Source: Alphaproteobacteria bacterium (GTDB lineage: Bacteria > Pseudomonadota > Alphaproteobacteria > Rhizobiales > OSC116). From it: DNA of 41,582 nucleotides. The stretch is taken from positions 1-41,582 of the forward strand of contig NVQL02000079.1 of assembly GCA_002400495.2 (NCBI GenBank), read 5' to 3'. The first letter of the stretch is position 1. Each line of letters starts with the position of its first letter. The notes beneath the pieces were generated by a model that was given only the letters and a program-made list of their open reading frames with translations, was not told the DNA's origin and did no database searches. The position numbers and the translations under genes are program-made. This document shows, in pieces, positions 25,742 through 34,723 of this stretch.

Positions 25742-27091
25742 TTATTTAAATTCTGATGCGTTTTCTGATGGCTTGTCACCGGGATCGGCATTTTGCGCGC
25801 GCATTTGTTTTTGAATGTCTTTTGCTGCCACGTCTCTAAACGCAACATTTTGGTTTAATGCCAATGCAGCTGCCACGCCCGAAGCCTCGCCCTGCACCAT
25901 GCAAGGTGGTATTTCACGCGACATTTTTTGGGCTTCTGATTCAGCTGAATAATGACGACCAGCCACAATTAAATTATCCACGCCTTTGGGCAATAAAGCA
26001 CGATAAGGGGTATAATAATCGCGCCCACGACACACTGTATCTTCAAAATGACGGCGGCTGGTCACATCGTCTTTGGTCACCACATATTCACCAATTAATT
26101 GGCGTGTTTGGCGCACACCCACTTGCTCTGCAGCACCCAGCATGTTGCATTTTTCAAACCCTGGCATATGGGCTTTTACAAATTCATATAATGCCCACAT
26201 TCTGGCGCGGCCGTCATATTCAGCGGCTGTATTGTCCTCAACCGAAATGCCATCATAACCCGTCATATGCGGGCAATTGCACCAAACAACACCTGGAATT
26301 GGGGTTTTCAACCACCATAATTCCCACGCACCACCAATGATGCGCCGCGCTTGACGGTCTATTTTTTTATATTCTACTGGATGTTCATATTGAAATTTTT
26401 CTGCAGCTACGGTGTCGACATTGCTTAATCTAAACACGGTGGTCACAATATATTGCCCATCGGTATATTCGGAACCAGCGGCAACCGCGAGGTCTAAATC
26501 GCCAGATGCGTCAATAAATGCATCGCCCAAAATGGCTTCTCGACCCGTTTTGGTTTGAACGATGATGCCTTTGACTTTGCCATCTTCGACAATTGTGTCC
26601 GAAAACCAGCTATGCAGACGTAGGTTAACTTTGGCTTCTTTTACTAGTTTCAACGAAACCCGTTTCCATGCATCTGGGTCGAACGCCACGGCGTAAGTAA
26701 TCGGCATCGGGTCGAGCTTTGAATGAAAATCATGACACCCCCAACGCGACCATTTGCGCCACATTTCATGGCTCTGAATGCGGTCTTCGCTTGGCGGGTA
26801 AACCGCGCCATTTTCCATTTTCATCGTCTCGACAAATTCATCTACAATGCCGGTGACGGTTATTTCACTGCCATTGGTCATGTCATCCAACACCAAAACC
26901 ATGCCGCCAGATGCCATGCCGCCAAGATGATGGTAACGTTCAATAAGAGTGACCGAGCAACCGTTACGCGCGGCCGATACCGCAGCGGTTACACCTGCTG
27001 CACCACCGCCAACCACAACCACATCGCTTTTGGCAACAACTGGCACATTTTGCTTTTCTAAAGTCAATGACATATTTTTAAAATTAGACAT
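25742..27091 (-). CDS. FAD-dependent oxidoreductase (PF12831-like)
   Basis: 449-residue flavoprotein with a Rossmann FAD site SDVVVVGGGAAGVTAAVSAA near residues 22-41, then the HHLGGMASGG segment typical of the FAD_oxidored group and a C-terminal GVDNLIVAGRHYSAE FAD-closing motif. The last 30 residues are charged and probably loose. I chose ATG 27091 because GGAGAG lies 4 bases upstream; an upstream in-frame ATG at 27133 has no such site. It lies 71 bases after the permease gene and opens the enzyme part of the operon. No Fe-S motif is visible, so the ferredoxin in the operon could be its partner. Confidence 0.87.
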   Translation of the reverse strand: MSNFKNMSLTLEKQNVPVVAKSDVVVVGGGAAGVTAAVSAARNGCSVTLIERYHHLGGMASGGMVLVLDDMTNGSEITVTGIVDEFVETMKMENGAVYPPSEDRIQSHEMWRKWSRWGCHDFHSKLDPMPITYAVAFDPDAWKRVSLKLVKEAKVNLRLHSWFSDTIVEDGKVKGIIVQTKTGREAILGDAFIDASGDLDLAVAAGSEYTDGQYIVTTVFRLSNVDTVAAEKFQYEHPVEYKKIDRQARRIIGGAWELWWLKTPIPGVVWCNCPHMTGYDGISVEDNTAAEYDGRARMWALYEFVKAHMPGFEKCNMLGAAEQVGVRQTRQLIGEYVVTKDDVTSRRHFEDTVCRGRDYYTPYRALLPKGVDNLIVAGRHYSAESEAQKMSREIPPCMVQGEASGVAAALALNQNVAFRDVAAKDIQKQMRAQNADPGDKPSENASEFK

Positions 27092-27162
27092 AATTCTCTC
27101 CGTTCCTGCCGAAACATAAGCGCGGCATTTCAATTTTTTTGACTTGGTATTTTTTTATTTAA

Positions 27163-27927
27163 TTAAGCTGAATGCTCAGGCTTCCATTTTATAATCATTC
27201 GTTCAGCCACACTTACGGTAATGAACAAAATAACCGCTAAACCCGATGACACAATGACCGTGGCATAAAGCAATGGTGACCTAAAATTAAACGTTGCTTC
27301 AATAATCAACGATCCTAAACCAATATCTGCCCCTACCCATTCGCCGACGATTGCACCAATAACACAAGTGGTAGACGCAATTTTCAAGGCCGAAAACAAG
27401 AATGGCAGTGATGATTGCAAACGAATTTTCCAAAAGAACTCGCTTTTTGTCGCCGATAATATACGCCCCAGTTCAATCATTTGCCCACTTACAGATTCTA
27501 AACCGCGCACCATATTGACCAATGTTGGGAAGAAACAAATGAGCGCCGCGATAATAACCTTGGTGGCAATGCCATTGCCAAATATCAGCACCAATACTGG
27601 CGCAACCGCCAAAATCGGAATGGTGTTGACAAATACCGCAATCGGAAAAAAAGCTTTTTCAAACATTTTATTATGCACAAAGGCGATGGCCAAAGTGATG
27701 GCGATAAAATTCCCGAGCACAAAACCAGCGAGGCTTTCATACAAAGTGGGTAAAAAATTTCGAACCAAAACATCGCGTTCTTCAACCAAGGTGGCAAAAA
27801 CCGAGCTCGGTGCGGGGGCAATATATTCTGGCACGCCAAATATTCTAATGCCCAATTCCCACACAACAAAAATCATCATGGTGGTGAACATTGGCAACCA
27901 GTTTTTCTTGAAAAAACGTGTTATCAT
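27163..27927 (-). CDS. ABC importer permease, SsuC/TauC-like
   Basis: 254-residue inner-membrane permease with about six hydrophobic spans and the conserved loop EWVGADIGLGSLIIEA near the C-terminus. Its start overlaps the ATPase stop by one base (TGATG). With the ATPase and the NMT1-type binding protein it makes a complete importer of the nitrate/sulfonate/taurine/pyrimidine-precursor class. The family does not reveal the ligand. Confidence 0.93.
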   Translation of the reverse strand: MITRFFKKNWLPMFTTMMIFVVWELGIRIFGVPEYIAPAPSSVFATLVEERDVLVRNFLPTLYESLAGFVLGNFIAITLAIAFVHNKMFEKAFFPIAVFVNTIPILAVAPVLVLIFGNGIATKVIIAALICFFPTLVNMVRGLESVSGQMIELGRILSATKSEFFWKIRLQSSLPFLFSALKIASTTCVIGAIVGEWVGADIGLGSLIIEATFNFRSPLLYATVIVSSGLAVILFITVSVAERMIIKWKPEHSA

Positions 27928-28739
27928 CAGCAGGTCTCCAATACTTCTCGCAAATACCGAGATATCTTATTAAATTCAGGTGTTTCACGAATAGGTAGCT
28001 CGCGCGGATATGGCAAATCAATGTCAACCACCTCTCGCACGCGGCCAGGGTTGGCCTCCAGCATCAAAACTTTTTGGCCTAAGAAAATCGCTTCAGGAAT
28101 GGAATGGGTGACAAATAAAATAGTGGTTTTTGTTTCTTTCCAAATTTTGAGAATTTGTTCATTCAATCTATCACGGGTGATTTCATCTAACGCACCAAAT
28201 GGCTCATCCATGAGCAATAAGCGCGGCTTGCAAATGAGCGCACGGGCGATGGCAACCCGTTGCTTCATACCGCCCGAAAGCTCGTGTGGCAAAGCATCTT
28301 CTCGCCCCTCTAAGCCGACCAAAGCCAATAATTCTTCGGCCGATTTTTCACTCACGGCTTTGGGTCTTTTATGGGCGTGTTTTGTCCCAATTTCTAATGG
28401 CAAACGCACATTTTCGATGGCAGTGCGCCATGGTAATAATGTCGAGTCTTGGAATACAAAGGCAAATTCTCGCGCCAAACGCGCTTTATCAACTTGGTTA
28501 CCAAACACCGTCACTTCGCCATCCGCAATCGGCACTAAATCCGAAACCAAGCGCAATAAAGTCGATTTACCACAGCCAGATGGGCCTAAGATGGTGAGGA
28601 ATGCGCCATCTTCTACATCAAGATCAATGTTTTCCAATGCTGTCATATCACCAAAACGCACGTGAGCGTTATTTAGGCTAACTGCAGGGGGGGTATTAAC
28701 CCCTGCAGTTTTATTCATGTTATTTGTGACATTTGTCAT
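27927..28739 (-). CDS. ABC importer ATPase, SsuB/TauB-like
   Basis: 270-residue ATPase with Walker A GPSGCGKST, Q-loop FVFQDSTLLPW, signature LSGGMKQR and Walker B LLLMDEPFGALDE, all standard for the nitrate/sulfonate/taurine class. I prefer ATG 28739, 4 bases after the binding-protein stop. A longer reading from 28778 would overlap that gene by 35 bases and add 13 residues. The N-terminal 15-20 residues before VSLNNAHVRFGD are a low-complexity Asn/Thr stretch, so the exact start stays open. Confidence 0.92.
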   Translation of the reverse strand: MTNVTNNMNKTAGVNTPPAVSLNNAHVRFGDMTALENIDLDVEDGAFLTILGPSGCGKSTLLRLVSDLVPIADGEVTVFGNQVDKARLAREFAFVFQDSTLLPWRTAIENVRLPLEIGTKHAHKRPKAVSEKSAEELLALVGLEGREDALPHELSGGMKQRVAIARALICKPRLLLMDEPFGALDEITRDRLNEQILKIWKETKTTILFVTHSIPEAIFLGQKVLMLEANPGRVREVVDIDLPYPRELPIRETPEFNKISRYLREVLETC

Positions 28740-28743
28740 ATTT

Positions 28744-29784
28744 TTACCCAATTTTTGGACGGTCATTTGCTGTGGCATCTAAAATTGACAAGGTCATCAC
28801 ATCATCAACTGTAGGGGTGCTCTTTTTAAATTGTCCCAAATCAGAATAAGTCTTAAGCTGCGTTGCCCAATTTTCTTTGGACATTGTGCCCCAACCACTT
28901 TGTCTGGTTTGATTGTTAAATACATAACTTAAAATAAGCGGTACAGCTTCTTTTTCAGCTTCGATATTTAGGTTTGGATAACGTTCAACCAAAAGCCCAG
29001 CGGCTTTATCTGGGTTGGCATAAACCCATGCCCAACCTTTAGCGGTTGCCCGCACAAAGGCTTCAAACTGGCTGGCATTATTTTTCAAATTATCATCCGT
29101 TGTGTAATATGGGTTGGCATAAAGCTGTACGCCTGCATCCCATAAACGCATGTCATTACGTTGGTCGCCCAATATTTTTAAGGCGTTAATGTTGGATTGC
29201 CAACCCGTAACCGCATCCACTTGGCCGGTCATTAGGGGCGCCATATCACCACCCATAACAATAATTTCCACATCAGATTCGCTGATTTGATGTTTAGCTA
29301 ACAAAGCACGCAATAGAATTTTGGCGGTGCCTTGGGTGCCAATTTTTTTGCCAATCATATCTTCTGGTGTGTTGATTGGGTTGCTTTTTAGTGAAAAATA
29401 AGTGAATGGATGCTGCTGGTAACCCGTGGCAAAACATTTAATCGGAATGCCTGCTGCCCGTGCCAACATAAGTGAAGGGCTGGATGAAAGTTGGCCAACA
29501 TTTGCACGGCCCGAAGCCACAGATGCCACACCATCAACATTTGGTCCACCGGGAGTGATGTTTAAAGTCAAACCTTCTGCTGCATAATAACCCAATGAAT
29601 CAGCAGCAACTTCGCCCAATTGACCATTTGATGCCAACCAACCAAGTTGCATATTAATTTCAAATTCGCCTGCAGCGGCGGCTTGAGTGATGCCGATCAT
29701 GGTGCCGCCAATGGCCACACCTGCAACGCCCATACCTTTGAGCACTTGGCGGCGATTTGTCGATATATCTAGTGATTTCTTCAT
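28744..29784 (-). CDS. NMT1/SsuA-type solute-binding protein with Tat-like signal
   Basis: 346-residue binding protein. The N-terminus has STNRRQVLKG, a twin-arginine-like motif, then a hydrophobic core and a likely cleavage at QAAAA-GEF. Export through Tat would mean folding before secretion. The mature part has family features such as YYAAEGLTLNITPGGPNVDGV and the segment GKKIGTQGTAKILLRALL. It is the first gene of the ten-gene operon, divergent from the LysR-type gene, so its ligand is probably the substrate of the enzymes that follow. Confidence 0.92.
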   Translation of the reverse strand: MKKSLDISTNRRQVLKGMGVAGVAIGGTMIGITQAAAAGEFEINMQLGWLASNGQLGEVAADSLGYYAAEGLTLNITPGGPNVDGVASVASGRANVGQLSSSPSLMLARAAGIPIKCFATGYQQHPFTYFSLKSNPINTPEDMIGKKIGTQGTAKILLRALLAKHQISESDVEIIVMGGDMAPLMTGQVDAVTGWQSNINALKILGDQRNDMRLWDAGVQLYANPYYTTDDNLKNNASQFEAFVRATAKGWAWVYANPDKAAGLLVERYPNLNIEAEKEAVPLILSYVFNNQTRQSGWGTMSKENWATQLKTYSDLGQFKKSTPTVDDVMTLSILDATANDRPKIG

Positions 29785-29854
29785 TTTATTCTCCCTCTTT
29801 GAATAATGCCTTATTTTTTATATCAGGCTGCTATTTAAAATAACTATTTGGATG

Positions 29855-29878
29855 TTATACAAAGACAAGTGTGTATAA
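29855..29878. promoter_or_regulatory. Dyad TTATAC-N12-GTATAA, candidate LysR-type binding site
   Basis: Perfect 6-bp arms lie 12 bases apart in the space between the divergent LysR-type gene and the operon. The spacing is near that of LysR-type activation sites (a T-N11-A core inside a longer dyad). The right arm overlaps TATAAT (29874-29879), a perfect -10 for the regulator strand, so binding could also give autorepression. Confidence 0.5.
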
Positions 29879-29946
29879 TAAGAACTATATTTCGGCAATG
29901 GTGATGACTTTTGGGCATCACCCTAAAACCAATTAGAAAGACATTC

Positions 29947-30849
29947 ATGCATCACCCTTTACTACAATATCTAGACGAAGTTGCAAATCAGGGATCCATC
30001 CGCAAAGCGGCAAAAATATTAAACATTTCTTCTTCGGCGGTGAACAGGCAAATATTAAAACTCGAAATTGAGTTTGGCACCAAAATATTCAACCGCACAC
30101 CGCATGGGGTGGAATTAACCGAGGCAGGCCGCTTGCTTGTCGAACATTGCCGCAATACAATTTACGATTATAAGCATGTCCGCGCCGCCATTGATGACAT
30201 CCGAAATCTAAGGTCTGGCCACATCGTAATCTCGACATTAGACTCGCTTACTTTTGATTTTTTACCACGTGTATTGGGTCAATTTGCCAAAGAATACCCA
30301 AGCATTTCCTACACAGTCAAAATTGTAAGTTTGGAGGAGGCTATGGAAGAAGTGGCAACGGGCGAAGCCGATATTGGCATCGGCTTTTCGCGCAATCCAC
30401 ACCCAGATGTAAGAATTATCGCGGAGAAACCGTCGCCATTTGGCGTCATCGTGCCGACAAACCACCCGTTAGCCAGCCGCCCCTATATCCGCTTGTTAGA
30501 TTGCAAAGCGTTTCCACTGGTGCGCACCATGGATGCACGTGGTCACACCTCAATAATCGACCTAGAACTCTCGACCAATATTTCAGCCATTTCTACGATA
30601 TTTTATACAAATAGCTTGCTTATGGCCAAACGCGCCATTGATGAGGGCCTTGGCATTGGCCTCTACACTAAAATTGGTTTCATGAAAGACGTTCGCGAGA
30701 AAAAACTAGTTTTTGTTCCCTTGGCAGATAGCGAATTAAAAAATTACAAAATCGGTGCCTTCATTTCCGCTCAAAAACACCCCGACACACCCACAAAGTT
30801 ATTTGCAAATCTAATAGAGCGCAGCTTCCGCGATGTCGACTTTACGTAA
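29947..30849 (+). CDS. LysR-family transcriptional regulator
   Basis: 300-residue regulator. The N-terminal winged helix-turn-helix reads YLDEVANQGSIRKAAKILNISSSAVNRQI, followed by the family stretch GTKIFNRTPHGVELTEAG. The effector domain (about residues 90-295) includes GHIVISTLDSL and GEADIGIGFSRNP. I chose ATG 29947; a TTG at 29911 is in frame but would add 12 atypical residues. It is divergent from the importer/enzyme operon and is its likely regulator, responding to substrate or a pathway intermediate. Confidence 0.92.
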   Translation: MHHPLLQYLDEVANQGSIRKAAKILNISSSAVNRQILKLEIEFGTKIFNRTPHGVELTEAGRLLVEHCRNTIYDYKHVRAAIDDIRNLRSGHIVISTLDSLTFDFLPRVLGQFAKEYPSISYTVKIVSLEEAMEEVATGEADIGIGFSRNPHPDVRIIAEKPSPFGVIVPTNHPLASRPYIRLLDCKAFPLVRTMDARGHTSIIDLELSTNISAISTIFYTNSLLMAKRAIDEGLGIGLYTKIGFMKDVREKKLVFVPLADSELKNYKIGAFISAQKHPDTPTKLFANLIERSFRDVDFT

Positions 30850-31410
30850 TTGCATTGTGACTTGTCTGCGACTCTACAGTGAATTGCCTCTGATTTACTG
30901 ACAGACATATAATGTCACAAGCAAAAAAATGTTTAAGTCAGAAACAAATCAAGTCTACAAATTACAAAAATAGGATTGGAGGAATATTTTCGTTTTATAT
31001 TTATGGAGAGTGCATTTACCAATAAAACTCAATCCGCCTGCACTGATATTTGAATGCTCGATAATAATGCTCATTTTGAACATGTCTAACTGTTCCGAGA
31101 GGTTGTTTAAATTAAAATCATATAAACACTTCTACATTTATCTTCGGAACATCTACAATAATTTATAAGTAAAATTAGCTTTATACAATTTTAGACTGAG
31201 GGTGACCCCACGTCAACTTACAGTCAAGGGGTTAAGTAGTATAATATTAAAAAATTCATCAAAATCTCGCCTGGTAATGTTTTGTTTACCAATTTAAAAT
31301 AAAATTTTACATGTTAGTTCTGATAGATATGCCATTTTTTTAACTTAAATTTGATGTCTTGCTACTGGCAAGATTCTACGTCCCCCACTGTAAAAAATAG
31401 GTGTAATAAA
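30850..31410. other. 561-base intergenic stretch before the chemoreceptor gene
   Basis: Very AT-rich, with no convincing coding frame. It contains a possible promoter (30884-30913), a long-range 8-bp inverted repeat (31091-31098 with 31144-31151) and an isolated TATAAT (31240-31245). It may hold a long leader of the chemoreceptor gene or a small RNA. AGGTG at 31399-31403 serves the chemoreceptor start. Confidence 0.5.
30884..30913 (+). promoter_or_regulatory. Possible promoter downstream of the LysR-type gene
   Basis: TTGCCT (30884-30889) and a perfect TATAAT (30908-30913) are 18 bases apart. A transcript from here would start about 490 bases before the chemoreceptor start codon. The -10 is flanked by TGACA/TGTCA arms (30899-30903 and 30913-30917). 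Confidence 0.35.
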
Positions 31411-34071
31411 ATGAAAATTCGACAACTTAAAACCAAATCAAAAATTCTAATCGGCATTGCAATACCGGTAATATTTGTAATTTCACTAGGAGGAATCAGC
31501 ATATATAGTTTTAAAAAAATTAAAAATGCTGAAGAAATCGTGGAGCATACACACAATGTTTTAAGCACTGCGGATGAAATAATTGCGTCCGCGGTAAATA
31601 TGGAAACTGGTATGCGTGGCTATCTCTTGGCAGGTAAAGAAAATTTTCTAGCACCCTATACCGAAGGCGAAAAAGCAACATATAAAACCATCAAAGAGCT
31701 AAAGGCTGTTGTTAGTGATAACCCTGCACAGGTTAAACGCTTGGGAAAAGTTGAAACCGTGTTAAAAAACTGGCAATCCATTGTCACAACACCAACAATT
31801 GCACTAAGGCGCGAAATTGGTGATTCAAAGACTATGAATGACATGGCTGACCTCGTTGGACAAGCCAAAGGCAAGCTATATTTTGATACATTTAGAGATC
31901 AAATAGGAGCCTTCATTGGCACAGAAAGCGACCTTTTATCCATTCTAAATCAAGAATTTAAACAAGCAGAATCCGCCGTTAAAGCCAATGAAGAATTGGT
32001 GTTAAAAACTCTAAATTGGGTAAACCATACAAATAATGTCTTAACCATAGCGTCGAGTATTTTGGCTTCAGCCGTGGATATGGAAACTGGAATGCGCGGT
32101 TATTTGCTTTCGGGTCAAAACGACTTTCTTGCACCCTATAAAAATGGGAAAATAAGTTTTAACTCAGAAATCGCCGACTTAAAACAACTGGTAAATGACA
32201 ACCCCGCGCAGGTGGAACGTCTTGAAAAAATAGATAAATTAATCTCAGATTGGTCAACGCTGGTTGCAGATGTCGCCATTCAAAAAAGAGGTGAAGTCGC
32301 GTCTGGATTATTATCAATGAATTCGATCATTGCGATGGTCAATAGACAGGAAGGTAAAAAATATTTTGACGAATTCCGCAATTTAATTGGCGAATTTAAA
32401 AATATTGAGACTAGTTTATTGGTTGAACGTCAAAGTGCCGCCATGCAAGCAAGTGAGGCAGTTAAACAGAATTTAGCCGTCATGAGTGACAACCAAAAAT
32501 GGGTCGAGCATACTCATGGAGTTATCACCCTCGCAAATAAGACTCTGCAAGCAGCTGTAGATATTGAAACAGGAATGCGTGGATATTTGTTAGCGGGTAA
32601 AAAAGATTTCTTGGCGCCTTATTCCAATGGGTCAGATTCGTTTTATGCTTATATAAGTGAGCTTAAAAATTCGGTCAGTGACAACCCCAAACAGGTGACA
32701 TTACTAACCCAAATTAGCAGCAACATTACCGCTTGGAAAAAAGATGTCACTCAACCTGCAATTCAATTGCGCAGTGAAATTGGCGATGCTAAAAATATGG
32801 ATGACATGGCGGATTTGGTTTCTGAAGCCAGAGGCAAAGTGTTTTTTGATGAATTCCGTGGTCTTATGACTGAATTCAGAAATATTGAAGTTAAATTGAT
32901 GGAAGAACGCAAACTCGCCAGTGACAATTTAATGACTAACACTCAAAATATCATTTGGGTTTGTTTGGCAATTTCAATTATATTCGGCTTAGCTTTGGCA
33001 TTACTAATCGGCAATGGTATTGCAAACCCCATCGTTGCGATGACCAAGGCTATGAAACAGCTTGCTTCTGGCGACAATAGCGTGAAAATCCCCGCCACCA
33101 CTAAAACTGATGAAATAGGTGACATGGCGCGAGCGGTTTTGGTATTTAAAGAAAACGCAATTAAAACTGAACAATTGCTCGTTGATAATAAAAATAAAGA
33201 TAAGTTAGCTGAACAAAAAATAAATGCGGATAGAATTGAGTTTGCGGAAAGCTTTAACTCTAATATAATGGGATTCATTGACAATGTTGCTAATGGTTGC
33301 ACCGATATGGGAAGTGCAGCAGACACTTTAATCACTTATTCTGAGCAAAGCACCGACCAATCATCACAAGCCCAAACAGCGTCTGAAAGAGCATCGGAAA
33401 ACATCCAAGCCGTGGCAGCTGCAGCTGAGGAACTGTCATCCTCGATCGACGAAATTGGCAGCAGAGTGACTGAAAGTAAAAACATTGTTATTGGCGCTGT
33501 AAAAACCGCTGACAATACCAACCAAAAAGTTAATGAGTTAGCTAAGGCGGCCGCAAATATTGGTGATGTTATTAATTTAATCCAAAGCATTGCCGAGCAA
33601 ACCAACTTGCTTGCATTAAATGCCACTATTGAAGCGGCGCGTGCTGGTGAAGCGGGCAGAGGGTTCACTGTTGTCGCGGCTGAGGTTAAAGACCTCGCCA
33701 GTCAAACCGCAAAAGCAACGGATGAAATTAAGCAACATATTGACACAATCCAAGAAACCACAAACGACACAGTTATTTCGATTAAAGACATATTTGAGAC
33801 AATGAACAAAGTCGAAAATCTATCTAATAGCATTTCTCTTTCTGTCGAAGAACAAGGAAAGGCCACTCGATTAATTTCGGAAAACATACAAAATGTAGCC
33901 GGCGAATCTGATCATATTTCAAAAAATATGAAGGCTGTCTCCAGCTCTGCCGAAAATGCGAATTCCTCTGCATCCAATATTTCCACCGTGAGTGAAGATT
34001 TAAGTAGAAACACTCAAAACCTACGAGATGAGGTCGAAGGATTTGTCAACCGTATTTCTGCATCCGCATAG
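31411..34071 (+). CDS. Methyl-accepting chemotaxis protein with three tandem CHASE3-like domains
   Basis: 886-residue membrane chemoreceptor. Order: span 1 (about 11-33), three periplasmic repeats of about 160 residues each beginning near 44, 204 and 365, span 2 (about 513-535), a HAMP domain, then the methyl-accepting signalling domain with the hairpin tip [26 protein letters not shown] near 727. Each repeat carries the CHASE3 core ETGMRGYLL(A/S)G followed by FLAPY. It signals to CheA/CheW. No C-terminal CheR-docking pentapeptide is seen. ATG 31411 has AGGTG 7 bases upstream; an in-frame ATG at 31351 lacks a site. No chemotaxis partner genes are nearby. Confidence 0.93.
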   Translation: MKIRQLKTKSKILIGIAIPVIFVISLGGISIYSFKKIKNAEEIVEHTHNVLSTADEIIASAVNMETGMRGYLLAGKENFLAPYTEGEKATYKTIKELKAVVSDNPAQVKRLGKVETVLKNWQSIVTTPTIALRREIGDSKTMNDMADLVGQAKGKLYFDTFRDQIGAFIGTESDLLSILNQEFKQAESAVKANEELVLKTLNWVNHTNNVLTIASSILASAVDMETGMRGYLLSGQNDFLAPYKNGKISFNSEIADLKQLVNDNPAQVERLEKIDKLISDWSTLVADVAIQKRGEVASGLLSMNSIIAMVNRQEGKKYFDEFRNLIGEFKNIETSLLVERQSAAMQASEAVKQNLAVMSDNQKWVEHTHGVITLANKTLQAAVDIETGMRGYLLAGKKDFLAPYSNGSDSFYAYISELKNSVSDNPKQVTLLTQISSNITAWKKDVTQPAIQLRSEIGDAKNMDDMADLVSEARGKVFFDEFRGLMTEFRNIEVKLMEERKLASDNLMTNTQNIIWVCLAISIIFGLALALLIGNGIANPIVAMTKAMKQLASGDNSVKIPATTKTDEIGDMARAVLVFKENAIKTEQLLVDNKNKDKLAEQKINADRIEFAESFNSNIMGFIDNVANGCTDMGSAADTLITYSEQSTDQSSQAQTASERASENIQAVAAAAEELSSSIDEIGSRVTESKNIVIGAVKTADNTNQKVNELAKAAANIGDVINLIQSIAEQTNLLALNATIEAARAGEAGRGFTVVAAEVKDLASQTAKATDEIKQHIDTIQETTNDTVISIKDIFETMNKVENLSNSISLSVEEQGKATRLISENIQNVAGESDHISKNMKAVSSSAENANSSASNISTVSEDLSRNTQNLRDEVEGFVNRISASA

Positions 34072-34086
34072 AATACCACGCACCCT

Positions 34087-34147
34087 TCAGTGCAACCACT
34101 CACATCGTTCAAAATTTCTGAACTAACTTTGAGAGCGGTTGCACTGA
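34087..34147 (+). terminator. 11-bp inverted repeat with 39-base loop after the chemoreceptor gene
   Basis: TCAGTGCAACC (34087-34097) and GGTTGCACTGA (34137-34147) are perfect complements. Inside the loop a shorter GTTCA/TGAAC pair can form. There is no T-run, so a classical terminator is doubtful. The core GCAACC/GGTTGC and the 39-base spacer match the repeat at 8911-8967. Confidence 0.45.
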
Positions 34148-34348
34148 TTGAGACAACAATATTATTGAATCGCACCAATTCAATAGATCCTACAAAATGC
34201 CTATAATCGTCGATATTCTTAAAATAGTCATATCAGAACATGTTAACTTATATTAATTGAGATAAATATGCCGAATAATAGAACAAGAAACTCTCAAAAT
34301 AAGAACATCTGTTGAGTTTCATCAAGCTAGATACTATTTAGGCAATAC

Positions 34349-34423
34349 TGGTGCCGCAGGAGAGAATCGAACTCTCGACCTCACCCTTACCAAGGGTGTG
34401 CTCTACCACTGAGCCACTGCGGC
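34349..34423 (-). tRNA. tRNA-Thr (anticodon GGT), CCA encoded
   Basis: The reverse complement folds fully: acceptor GCCGCAG/CTGCGGC, D-arm GCTC/GAGC, anticodon stem CACCC/GGGTG with loop TTGGTAA, T-arm GAGAG/CTCTC with TTCGATT, discriminator A and genomic CCA. The length is 75 bases with CCA. Anticodon GGT reads ACC and, by wobble, ACT threonine codons. Confidence 0.97.
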
Positions 34424-34570
34424 CAAACTGCTGCTTAGGCCAAGCGGCAAGGTTTGATTGGCGATATTTGCCATAAGCCCCGTAAAAGCGCAAGTGATTT
34501 TTGGTTTGTCTGCACAGGTTAAAGCTGTTTGGGGCGTTTGGGGCGGCGGTAAATGTCACAAAGTCGTCAT

Positions 34571-34598
34571 TTGACAGTCATTTGATAGTTCGTAAAAT
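34571..34598 (+). promoter_or_regulatory. Canonical promoter of the mini-lipoprotein gene
   Basis: TTGACA (34571-34576), 16 bases, TAAAAT (34593-34598): a near-consensus housekeeping sigma promoter. Initiation would fall near 34605, about 24 bases before the ATG of the 22-codon ORF. A direct repeat GTCATTTGA overlaps the -35 region. Confidence 0.7.
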
Positions 34599-34628
34599 AA
34601 CTAGGCAACAATAAAAGGAGGAAACAAT

Positions 34629-34697
34629 ATGAAATTAAAACTATTCACATTGGCTCTGGTTTGCACACCGTTACTTTTGGCGTGTACATCTATGTAA
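34629..34697 (+). CDS. 22-residue lipoprotein-like micropeptide
   Basis: The ORF reads MKLKLFTLALVCTPLLLACTSM. It is a complete short type II signal peptide: two Lys at the N-terminus, a hydrophobic core and the lipobox LLLA-C. Only Cys-Thr-Ser-Met would remain after cleavage. AAAGGAGG lies 7 bases before the ATG, a consensus promoter stands upstream and a perfect terminator follows, so the ORF is very probably expressed. I do not recognise a family; entericidin-type lipoproteins are longer. It could be a lipopeptide, a source of a signal-derived peptide, or the coding part of a small regulatory RNA. Confidence 0.7.
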   Translation: MKLKLFTLALVCTPLLLACTSM

Positions 34698-34723
34698 GCC
34701 TATTTGGCTTTAGAGCCCGATTT

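Noticed and set aside
30850..34348. Possible mobile island next to tRNA-Thr
   Set aside because: No integrase, transposase, or direct repeat of the tRNA end was seen.
34338..34559. 73-codon minus-strand open frame over the tRNA region
   Set aside because: It runs through the complete tRNA-Thr gene and has no ribosome site; the tRNA explains the sequence.
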